Assembly (NCBI GenBank): GCA_002409445.1
Contig: DHNJ01000122.1
Coordinates: forward strand, 1,104 to 43,429
DNA: 42,326 nt
DNA from: Armatimonadetes bacterium UBA5419
Lineage (GTDB): Bacteria > Armatimonadota > UBA10988
Direction of reading: 5' to 3'
The translations under genes and the position numbers were made by a program. This document shows, one piece after another, positions 17,813 through 26,100 of the stretch. The notes under the pieces were generated by a model. The model ran no database searches, was not told the origin of the DNA, and was given only the letters and a program-made list of their open reading frames with translations. How positions within the stretch are numbered: position 1 is the stretch's first letter; each line of letters begins with the position of its first letter.

Positions 17813-18463
17813 ATGCGTAGATTCGGCGCCGCTGGCGCGTTGCTCGTGGTGCTCGCTGGTCTGGCCTGGGCTCAGGCTCGCTCCACCTTCCTGATCGACG
17901 ACCCAGTCGGCCGCGATGTGGTGCAGATCCTGTCCGTGGCGCCGCTCGAGGTGATCGTGACGCGGACCAACGAGGTCACCGCGGAGATCTCGTTCAACCC
18001 GGACAACGCCCTGGACAACCCACAAGCCAAGTTCACCATCGACGCGGCCAAGCTGACGACGGGCATCCCCCTGCGCGACGAGCACATGCGCGCCGCGTCC
18101 TGGTTCAACGTGGACCAATACCCCACGATCACCCTCGAGCTGAAGGAAGTCAAGACCCAGTTCAAGACCGCCAAGCTCGAGCCGAACGTGCCGGTTGACG
18201 TCGATATGGTCGGCGCGCTAACACTGCGCGGCGTGACCAAGGACGTACCGCTGAAGCTGAATCTGACGCTGCTGCCGCGCACGGACGACACCGCGGCCCG
18301 TCTGCCGGGCGACCTGCTGCGCATCGTCGGCTCGTTCGACTTCCACCTGTCCGACTTCGGGCTGGAACTGGACGAGCGGTCAGTGCTGAAGATCGCCAAC
18401 CGGCAGCAGGCTCAAGTCTGGCTGCTGGCCAGCACGGAGCCCGTTCCGCCGCCCGCCGGCTAG
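17813..18463 (+). CDS. Exported YceI-like lipocalin-fold protein
   Basis: A 216-aa protein. Signal peptide MRRFGAAGALLVVLAGLAWAQA is followed by the YceI domain: STFLID at the first strand, LTTGIPLRDEHMR, WFNVDQYPTITLELKEV and GALTLRGVTKDVPL are family hallmarks. YceI proteins bind isoprenoid or other hydrophobic ligands in the periplasm. An upstream ATG at 17789 is in frame, but it has no ribosome site and would bury the signal peptide. The ATG at 17813 has GGAG about 8 nt before it. The stop is 1 bp from the ligA stop on the other strand, so the two genes converge tail to tail. A redox link with the neighbouring NuoG-like gene is possible but unproved. Confidence 0.85.
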   Translation: MRRFGAAGALLVVLAGLAWAQARSTFLIDDPVGRDVVQILSVAPLEVIVTRTNEVTAEISFNPDNALDNPQAKFTIDAAKLTTGIPLRDEHMRAASWFNVDQYPTITLELKEVKTQFKTAKLEPNVPVDVDMVGALTLRGVTKDVPLKLNLTLLPRTDDTAARLPGDLLRIVGSFDFHLSDFGLELDERSVLKIANRQQAQVWLLASTEPVPPPAG

Positions 18464-18464
18464 G

Positions 18465-20492
18465 CTAGTCGGCTGGCGCGAGCATGGCCTCGAATCCGTC
18501 CTCATCGAGGATGGTTAGGCCCAGTTTGACGGCGCGGTCGAGTTTGCTGCCCGCCTTCTCGCCGGCGACGACATAGTCGGTCTGCTTGCTGATGCTCGAC
18601 GAGGTCCGGCCGCCGCGGCGCCGGACCTCGTCGCCTGCTGCGTCGCGGCTCCAGCGGCTCAGGGCGCCCGTGAAGACGAAGGTCTTGTCGGCGAAGCGTG
18701 GGTCGGCGGGCCCACGCTCGGCGATCTCCGGAGCAACCCCCAGCTCCGTGAGCTGGGCGAGCAACTCCTGGTTGCCCAGCTCGGCGAACCAGGCGGCGAT
18801 GGCTTCCGCCGTGGTGCCGCCAATGTCGGGTGCCTGGTTGAGTGTCTCGACATCCGCCGCGGCCAGCGCGTCCAAGCTGCCGAAGGTCTGCGCCAGCGAG
18901 CGTGCTGCGCCCGCGCCGACATGGCGGATGCCCAGGGCGACGAGGAGCCGGTCCAACGGCCGTGTGCGGCTGGCGTCGATGCTGGTGATGGCGTTGGCCG
19001 CCGACCGTTCGCCCATGCGTTCCAGGCCAGCCAGCTGCGCGGCGTCTAGGCGGTACAGGTCCGCCGCACTCGTCACCATTTCGCTGGCGATCAGTTGCGC
19101 GAGCAAGGCGCTGCCGACCCCGTCGATGTCCATCGCGCCGCGCGAGCACCAGTGCTCCAGCCGCGCCTGCAGCTGGGCGGGGCAGCCGGTGCGATTCGGG
19201 CAGCGCGTGACCGCCGCACCCTCCGGTCGAACCAGCTCGGACCCGCAAGCGGGGCAGGCGGTGGGCAGCCGATACAGCTCGACGCCTGGCGGCGGCGGGT
19301 CGGTCACGCGAACGACTTCGGGGATGATGTCGCCGGCCTTGAGCACGACCACCGGCGCACCGACGTAGACGCCCTTGCGGTCGATTTCGTCCTGGTTGTG
19401 TAGGCTGGCGCGGCTGACGCGGGTGCCTGCGAGGATAACCGTGTCGAAAACCGCCGTAGGGGTCACCGCGCCAGTACGGCCGACGCTGGCCTCAATCTCG
19501 CGAATGGTCGTCGTGGCCTCCTGCGCGGGCAGCTTGAAGGCAATGGCCCAGCGTGGTGAGCGGCTCAGTTCGCCCAGCTGACGCTGCTGCTGGTAGCTGT
19601 CCACCTTGATCACCACGCCATCGATGTCGTAGGGCAGCTCGTGGCGCTGTTCGACCGCCTGGTCGCGGAAGGTAATGGCTTCGTCTGCGCTGTCAAAGCG
19701 TTCGCTCCGCCCCGTGGCGAAGCCGGCGGCGGCCAACCAGCCCAGATACTCGCTCTGGCTGCTGATGGCCAGGCCCTCGACGATGCCGTGAGTGTAGGCG
19801 ATGAACTGCAGGCGGCGGGCGGCGGTGATGCGGCTGTCCTGCTGGCGCAAGCTGCCCGCCGCCGCGTTGCGCGGATTGGCGAAGAGCGGCTCGCCGGCGG
19901 CCTCGCGCGCCTCGTTGAGCCGCAGGAACTCACGCTTGGAGAGGAACACCTCGCCCCGGACCTCGATCCGGGCGGGTAGTGGCACGGCGGAACGTAGGCG
20001 CAGGGGGATGGAGCCAATCGTCCGCAGGTTGGCGGTGACGTCCTCGCCTGTCACACCATCGCCGCGGGTGGCGCCGCGGACCAGGCGGCCGTGCTCATAG
20101 AGCAGCGAGACGCCCAGTCCATCGATCTTGTACTCGCCGAGGAGCACGACTGGGGGATCGTCCTCATCGAGCCGCAGGCCGCGGCGCACGCGGCCGACGA
20201 AGTCGCGCAGTTCGTCGGCGGACATCGCGTTGGCCAGCGAGAGCATCGGCACGCCGTGGGTGACCGGGGCGAAGGCGGCGGAGGGGGCGGCGCCGACGCG
20301 CTGGGTCGGTGAATCGGGCGTGACCAGCGCGGGCCACGCCGCTTCGAGCTCCTGCAACTCACGCATCAGGGCGTCGTACTCGCCGTCCGTCAGTTGTGGG
20401 TCATCGAGCACGTAGTAGCGGTAGTTGGCGTCCTCGATGCGGGCGACCAACGCGGCATGGACGGCCTGGAGCGGAGTGGACTCGTGTGGCAT
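18465..20492 (-). CDS. ligA: NAD-dependent DNA ligase LigA
   Basis: Seals nicks in replication and repair using NAD. The 675 aa give the normal family length. Domains in order: NAD-binding Ia with YYVLDD and the DGEYD segment; adenylation domain with catalytic Lys122 in EYKIDG; OB fold; Cys4 zinc finger (CPACG ... CPNRTGCPAQ); helix-hairpin-helix region; and C-terminal BRCT (FVFTGALSRWSR to VAGEKAGSK). It appears intact. The start is MPHESTPLQ at 20492 with an AAAGG-type site upstream on the minus strand. It is divergent from the CNNM operon, and the -10 elements of the two units overlap at 20549-20556. Confidence 0.97.
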   Translation of the reverse strand: MPHESTPLQAVHAALVARIEDANYRYYVLDDPQLTDGEYDALMRELQELEAAWPALVTPDSPTQRVGAAPSAAFAPVTHGVPMLSLANAMSADELRDFVGRVRRGLRLDEDDPPVVLLGEYKIDGLGVSLLYEHGRLVRGATRGDGVTGEDVTANLRTIGSIPLRLRSAVPLPARIEVRGEVFLSKREFLRLNEAREAAGEPLFANPRNAAAGSLRQQDSRITAARRLQFIAYTHGIVEGLAISSQSEYLGWLAAAGFATGRSERFDSADEAITFRDQAVEQRHELPYDIDGVVIKVDSYQQQRQLGELSRSPRWAIAFKLPAQEATTTIREIEASVGRTGAVTPTAVFDTVILAGTRVSRASLHNQDEIDRKGVYVGAPVVVLKAGDIIPEVVRVTDPPPPGVELYRLPTACPACGSELVRPEGAAVTRCPNRTGCPAQLQARLEHWCSRGAMDIDGVGSALLAQLIASEMVTSAADLYRLDAAQLAGLERMGERSAANAITSIDASRTRPLDRLLVALGIRHVGAGAARSLAQTFGSLDALAAADVETLNQAPDIGGTTAEAIAAWFAELGNQELLAQLTELGVAPEIAERGPADPRFADKTFVFTGALSRWSRDAAGDEVRRRGGRTSSSISKQTDYVVAGEKAGSKLDRAVKLGLTILDEDGFEAMLAPAD

Positions 20493-20548
20493 CTCTGGCC
20501 TTTCGGTTTGCGGTCCGGGCTCCTGCCCCGGCGAGGCACCGCATCTGC

Positions 20549-20556
20549 TAAGATTA
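20549..20556. promoter_or_regulatory. Overlapping symmetric -10 elements between ligA and the CNNM operon
   Basis: On the plus strand TAAGAT (20549-20554) is preceded by TG at 20546-20547, an extended -10. On the minus strand TAATCT is the complement of 20551-20556. Together they form GCTAAGATTAGC (20547-20558), an inverted repeat with 5-bp arms and a GA centre. The plus-strand start would lie only a few bases before ATG 20564, implying a leaderless or nearly leaderless mRNA. No strong -35 is seen on either side. Confidence 0.45.
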
Positions 20557-20563
20557 GCGCCCC

Positions 20564-21865
20564 ATGTCGTCGGGCGTCTGGCTCATCATAGTTGGTTTGG
20601 TGGCGATCAACGCGCTGTACGTCGCGGCGGAGTTGGCGGCCGTCGGCGTTCGGCGGAGCCAGTTGCGAGGCTTAGCCGAGCGGGGCTCGGTGCAAGCGCA
20701 GAGGCTACTCGCGATCCTCGACGACCCGCAGCGGCTCGACCGTTACATCGCCACGTCCCAAGTCGGCATCACCCTGGGGAACATCATCCTCGGCGCCTAC
20801 ACCGACGCCCAGTTGACTCCTTGGCTGGTCGAGCAGGTCAGCTGGCTCGGCCCGGCAACCGCGCGCATCGCCGTGCTCGTGGTGGTCTCGATCGTCCTCA
20901 TTGTACTCGGCGAGTTGGTGCCCAAGACGGTCGCCTTGCAGTCACCAGTGCGTGTGGCGCTCGTCTGCGGCCGCCCGATGGCCATCTCACGGCTGCTCTT
21001 CACACCCTTTGTGATCGCTTTGAACCGCGGTACCTGGGCCGTCCTCCGGCTGCTCGGCCTGCCGACGAGCCGCCACCACCACGTCCACTCGCCCGAAGAG
21101 ATCGACCTGTTGCTGGTGGAGAGCCGTGATGGCGGGCTGCTGGAGGCGGACGAGCAGGAGCGACTGCACCGCGCGCTGCAGTTGTCGCGACTGACCGCGC
21201 GGCAACTGATGGTGCCGAGGCTGTACCTGGATATGGTCGACCTCGACGACCGCCCTGAGGAGATCGTCGAGGCGGTGCTGGCGACCGCGCACACGCGTCT
21301 GCCAGCCTACCGCCAGTCACCGGACAACGTTCTGGGCCTGCTGCACAGCCGCGATGTGGTGCTGCGGCTGACCGCGGCGGGAGACCTGGGCTCGCCCGAC
21401 TCGCTGCTGCGGCAGATCCCCGCGGTCAGCGAGCATGTCAGCGGTGAGCGTCTACTGATGCTGTTGCGCGAGCACGGGACCGAGATGGCGCTGGTCATCG
21501 ACGAGTATGGCGGCATGGCTGGCCTGGTCTCGGTCCAGGACATCCTGACCGAGGTGCTTGAGGATATCCACGACTCGTCGAGCGCGGCGCAGCCCAAGCC
21601 CGAACGCTTGGCCGATGGTCGCTTGCGGCTGCCGGGGTTGCTGCGTCCAGATGAGACGCAGGAGTGGATCGGGGTTCAGTGGGCCGGTGAGGCGGAGACG
21701 CTGGGTGGGCGTGTCGCGGAGCTGCTTGGCCGGCTGCCGGAGGCTGGCGCGGAGGTCGTCATCGACGGCGTGATCCTCACCGTCGAGCGCGTCGAGCGGC
21801 GAGCCGTGATGTCCGTGCTAGCCACGCCCCCGGTGCGCGAGGAGGAGGGGGCCGACGATGTCTAA
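20564..21865 (+). CDS. CNNM/CBS-domain membrane protein (HlyC/CorC family), first of pair
   Basis: A 433-aa protein of the family often annotated hemolysin C or CorC, linked to Mg2+/cation transport. The N-terminal CNNM (DUF21) domain has four hydrophobic segments: WLIIVGLVAINALYVAAELA, then SQVGITLGNIILG and VLVVVSIVLIVLGELVPKT. A CBS pair follows (LMVPRLYLDMVDL to LVIDEYGGMAGLVSVQDIL), then a C-terminal CorC_HlyC domain from about residue 345. There is no Shine-Dalgarno before the ATG and a -10 lies 9 bp upstream, so translation may be leaderless. The gene overlaps the next by 8 bp, indicating an operon. Confidence 0.9.
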   Translation: MSSGVWLIIVGLVAINALYVAAELAAVGVRRSQLRGLAERGSVQAQRLLAILDDPQRLDRYIATSQVGITLGNIILGAYTDAQLTPWLVEQVSWLGPATARIAVLVVVSIVLIVLGELVPKTVALQSPVRVALVCGRPMAISRLLFTPFVIALNRGTWAVLRLLGLPTSRHHHVHSPEEIDLLLVESRDGGLLEADEQERLHRALQLSRLTARQLMVPRLYLDMVDLDDRPEEIVEAVLATAHTRLPAYRQSPDNVLGLLHSRDVVLRLTAAGDLGSPDSLLRQIPAVSEHVSGERLLMLLREHGTEMALVIDEYGGMAGLVSVQDILTEVLEDIHDSSSAAQPKPERLADGRLRLPGLLRPDETQEWIGVQWAGEAETLGGRVAELLGRLPEAGAEVVIDGVILTVERVERRAVMSVLATPPVREEEGADDV

Positions 21866-23183
21866 CGCCGCCCTGCTCCTCGCGATGGCGACTATCGTTG
21901 CCTTCAACGCGCTGTTTGTCGCCGCCGAGTTCGCCGTGGTCGCCGCGCCGCGGGCCTCGATTGAGCGGCGCGCGCAGGACGGGTCGTTCATGGCCCACCT
22001 GGCCCATCGCCTGCTCCGCCGGCCGCTGCTGCGCCGCGGCTACATCGCGACCACGCAAGTCGCCATCTCAGCCGCCAGCCTACTCCTGGGCATGGTGGGA
22101 GAGAGCGGACTATCCGAATGGCTCACGCCGTATCTGGCGAGCACAGGCATGGGTGCGTGGGTGCCGCCAAGCGTGGTGGCGAGTGTGCTGATCATCACGG
22201 TGCTGACCTACGTGCAGATAGTGCTGGGCGAGATGCTGCCCAAGACTTTGGCCCTCATTGCGCCGGAGCGCGCACTGCTGGGGCTATTGCCGTTGGTCAT
22301 GTTTGGCTTTGTGCTGACCGCGCCACTGGTCATCGCGCTGCAGTGGCTAGGTGCGTTGGCGCTCCGTGCTTTCGGGCTGGGTGGCCGCGATGACGCCCAC
22401 CAGGGCTACCACACCCCCGAGGAGATCGAGCAGGTCGTCGCGGAGAGCGCGACGGCGGGCCTGCTGGAGGACACCTCGGGGCGCATCCTGCGCGAGATTT
22501 TCGACTTCGGCGACCTCAACGCGGGCGAGGTAATGACCCCGCGCACACAGATCGTCGGGCTGGAACTCGGTCTGAGCGGCGAGGCGCTGAAGGCCGCGGT
22601 CCAGGCCGACCCGTTCACCCGCTATCCGGTCTACGATGGCGACCTCGACCGCATCGTCGGGGTCGTCAACATCAAGCAACTGCTCGGCCCGCTGCGCGAC
22701 GGTACCGAGCTGAGCGCGGACGTGCTGGGTGAGGCACCCCACCTGCCAGCGACGGCCTCGCTTGACACCGTCCTGGATGCCATGCACCGTGCCGAGAGCA
22801 AGCTAGCGGTGATCATGGACGAGTTTGGCGGCACGGCGGGCATCGTCACGACGGACGACTTGTCCGCCGAGGTGGTGGGCGCGATTGCCGCGGGCAAGCC
22901 CGAAGACAGCGAGATTCGCCACCAGGCACCAGGTGAGCTGTATGTGCTGGGCACCGCTCGCTTGGACGAGTTGGCCGAGTCGCTCGACCGCGGGCTGGAG
23001 CACGAGGAGGTCGACACCGTTAGCGGGCTGGTGCTGATGCTGCTGAATCGTCCGCCACAGGTGGGCGATCGCGTGGAGCATGCTGGGCTGGCCTTCGAGG
23101 TCATCGAGGTCCTTGGCCTGGGGGTGGGCGCGTGCTTGGTCTCCGCGCTCGACCAAGAGGACGAGGGAGCGGGGGTGAGCTGA
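21858..23183 (+). CDS. CNNM/CBS-domain membrane protein (HlyC/CorC family), second of pair
   Basis: A 441-aa paralogue of the preceding gene with the same order: CNNM domain (VAFNALFVAAEFAVVA, TTQVAISAASLLLG, YVQIVLGEMLPKTLAL), CBS pair (VMTPRTQIVGL to VIMDEFGGTAGIVTTDDL) and CorC_HlyC domain (DTVSGLVLMLLNRPP). Paired CNNM genes are common and may form heterodimers. The start overlaps the previous gene by 8 bp, with GAGGAGG just upstream. Its TGA shares a base with the ATG of the large ATPase gene, so all three genes are likely translated from one message. Confidence 0.9.
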   Translation: MSNAALLLAMATIVAFNALFVAAEFAVVAAPRASIERRAQDGSFMAHLAHRLLRRPLLRRGYIATTQVAISAASLLLGMVGESGLSEWLTPYLASTGMGAWVPPSVVASVLIITVLTYVQIVLGEMLPKTLALIAPERALLGLLPLVMFGFVLTAPLVIALQWLGALALRAFGLGGRDDAHQGYHTPEEIEQVVAESATAGLLEDTSGRILREIFDFGDLNAGEVMTPRTQIVGLELGLSGEALKAAVQADPFTRYPVYDGDLDRIVGVVNIKQLLGPLRDGTELSADVLGEAPHLPATASLDTVLDAMHRAESKLAVIMDEFGGTAGIVTTDDLSAEVVGAIAAGKPEDSEIRHQAPGELYVLGTARLDELAESLDRGLEHEEVDTVSGLVLMLLNRPPQVGDRVEHAGLAFEVIEVLGLGVGACLVSALDQEDEGAGVS

Positions 23184-26100
23184 TGAGCGGGCAGGCGGGG
23201 GTGGCGCTGCATCTGGTGGCGACGGCGGCCGACGGCTTGGTGCCCTTCGCGGGTGAGGCGGCGGCCCTGGCCGCGGCGGACGTGCTGCGGCGGCTGGGCA
23301 ACCGCTTGGGTGCACCGGTCTTGGCTTTCGCCGTCCTGCCTGGGCAGGTCGAGGTGCTGCTGGCTGCCGGCCCGGACCCGCAGGACGCGGCGGCCTCGTT
23401 CGGTCGCGGGCTGACGCGCGCGCTCAACACCCACCTGGGCCGGCGCGGCGCGCTGCTGGTCGGCCCGCCGGAGGTCACCGTGCTGGGCGACGGCGAGGAC
23501 TGGCTCACGCTGGCCGATGCGATTGAGGCGCGCGTCAGTGCCGAGGGCCTGGCGCCGGAGCCCGGTGCCTGGCCGGGCTGTAGCGCCTATCCCGACCACG
23601 CCGAGTGGATCCGTGCGCTGACCGCGCCGAGTCGGTCGCGCACTGCTCCGCCGACAACGGCTAGTGCTAGGCCGGCGGAGGTGCCGCAACTCGTCGGCGA
23701 CGCCATCGCGGTCAGTGACGTGCCGCTGGTCGTGCAACTGGCGCGGCTGCGACCGGCGTTGGCGACCCGCGACGAGGCGATCGAGCGCTCGCTGCTGGCC
23801 GAATGGCGGCTGGATGACCCGACGACGCAGGCGGTGGCGCGGCGGCTGGTGCGGGGCTTGGCCGGGCCGACGGGCGACGCGGCGATGGTCACCGGCCTGT
23901 ACGGTGCGGGCAAGTCGCACCTGCTCGGCGCGCTGGCGCTAGCCGCTCGCTGGCCCTCGGCGCGGGCCGCGCTGTTCGGCCACCAACCGGCCCTGGCCGA
24001 CCTCGAACTGGCGCTGACTGCGACCGGCGACCGGTTGGTCGTGGTCGTGCCGCTGGATGAGGAGTCGCCGGCGACCAGCCTGGAGGACGTCGTCTTCGGC
24101 GCGGCCCAGGAGGCGTTGCTGGCGCAGACGGGGCAGGAGGCGCCGCTGGCGGAGGCGGCCTGGGTGATCGACGTCGCCGAGGCACACCTGCTGCCGGCAC
24201 ACGGCGAGGCGCTGGACCAGGCGGCCGGTGGCGACTGGCGGGCGCTCGCCGCGGCTGATCCCGACGCCGCGGCGGCCGCGGCCCAGCAGGTCGCGCGCGA
24301 GGCCGCCTTGCCGCTGACCTTCGCCCGTTCACGGGTTGAGCGGCTCGCGCTGTTGCTGCAGGCCTGCGAGGCCGCGGGCCGGGCCGGCGTGGTCTTCGTT
24401 CTCGACGAGCTGTCGCTGTTCCTCGGCGCTAAGGGTCACGCCGCGCTGCAGGCCGACGCGTCGTTCCTCCAGTTCCTCGGCCAGCGCGCCGAGCTGCAGC
24501 CGGTCTGGACTCTCTGCGCGCTGCCGAAGCAGCTCGAAGACGTCGGCGACATCGAGCAGTACAGCCTGCGCCAGATCAAGGATCGCTTCGAGACCCGGCT
24601 GTCGTTGCCGCTGGCGGCGACCGGGCCCGTGCTGACCCGCCGGGTCCTGCGCCGCGTCGACGAGCAGTCGTTCACCAGCGCCGTCGAGGCGACCGTCGCC
24701 GCGTGGACCGGCGGCGCGCGGACCGCCGATCTGAGCCACAAGGCCGTGGCCGCAACGTATCCGCTGCACCCGCTGACCTTCGAATGCCTGGTCTCCTGCG
24801 CGGAGCGGTTCCTGGCCCAGACACGGAGCGTGCTCGAGTTCGCGCTGGCCCAGGTGCGGGGCGACGAACTGGCGCCCGGTGTACTGCGCGAGCCCGTACC
24901 GGCGTTGGTCACACCGGATGCGCTCTGGCCTCATTTCGCCCGCGACATCGCGCCGCAGCCGGAGTTGCGGCGGTATCGCGAGCTGGTCTGGGACTACTAC
25001 CAGCGCAACCTGCCCGCGCTCGTGGCGGGCGAGGATATGCCCCTGGCCGACCGGCTCGTGGCGTTGCTGCTCGTCCTGGCCCTGGCCGGCATCGAGCGCA
25101 GCGAGGCGGACCTCGCCGCGGCGTTGCTGCCGGCCAGCGAGGATCGGGTGCCGCGCGTCGGCGGACTGTTGGAGACGCTGCGGCGCTCGGGTGCGTACAT
25201 CACCGTCGAGCGGCGGGGTGGGCGGGGGCGGGACGTCTGGCGCATCGACCTTGAGGCCGACGTCAACGAGACAATCAAGCGGCGCGCGCGGGCGCTCGAG
25301 GCGACCCTGTTGCCAACGGACGGGCGGCTGATCGCGACCGCGGTCGAGTGCTGCGTCGATGATGGCTTCCCGCTGGCCACGGCGCTGCGGCCGCGGGCGA
25401 CGGAGGTTACCTGGCGGCAGACGCTGCGGCCGGCGTTCCTGGCGCTGCGCGATCTGCGCACGCTCTCGGCCGACGAGTTGACGAACCAGGCGGCGATGCT
25501 GGCCAGCCCCGAATCGGACGAGGCGGTCTTCCTGTACCTGGGCGAGCCGCGGGCGGTGGAGGCGCAGGCGGCGGCGTTCGCCGGTGCCCTGGCGGAGGTG
25601 GGCGACGAGCGTTGGGCGCACGCACTGGTCGCCTGGCTGCCGCGCGCGCCGGCGCCGGAGGAGCTGCGGGCTTGGACCGAGGCGGTGGCACTGGAGCTGG
25701 TCCGCACGGACCCGACGCTCGCACCGGACCACCCGGTGCGCCTACGGCTGGACGAGGAATCGCCGGCGCGGCGGGCGATGCTGGCGGAACTGATGGGCCG
25801 GCTGTACGGCGGCGGCACAGTGCTGGCGCGTGGGCGGTCCGAGCAGGTGGGCAGCGGCACCTGGGGCGAGGTCGCAACGCGGCTGATCGGCGCCGCCCTG
25901 GACCAACTCTTCCCCGACTTCGCCACGGTCGCCCCGCGACGGCGGTTGGCGCTGCGCGAGACGGGCGACCAGCTGGTTGCAGACTTCGTGGTCCCGGGCG
26001 AGGTTGCCGAGTCGCCGGGTTCACCGCTGGCCGCGCAGATCGAGGACTTCGCGCAGCCGCTGGGCCTGGTCAGTGGCGAGGATGGCGCCTATCGGCTCAG

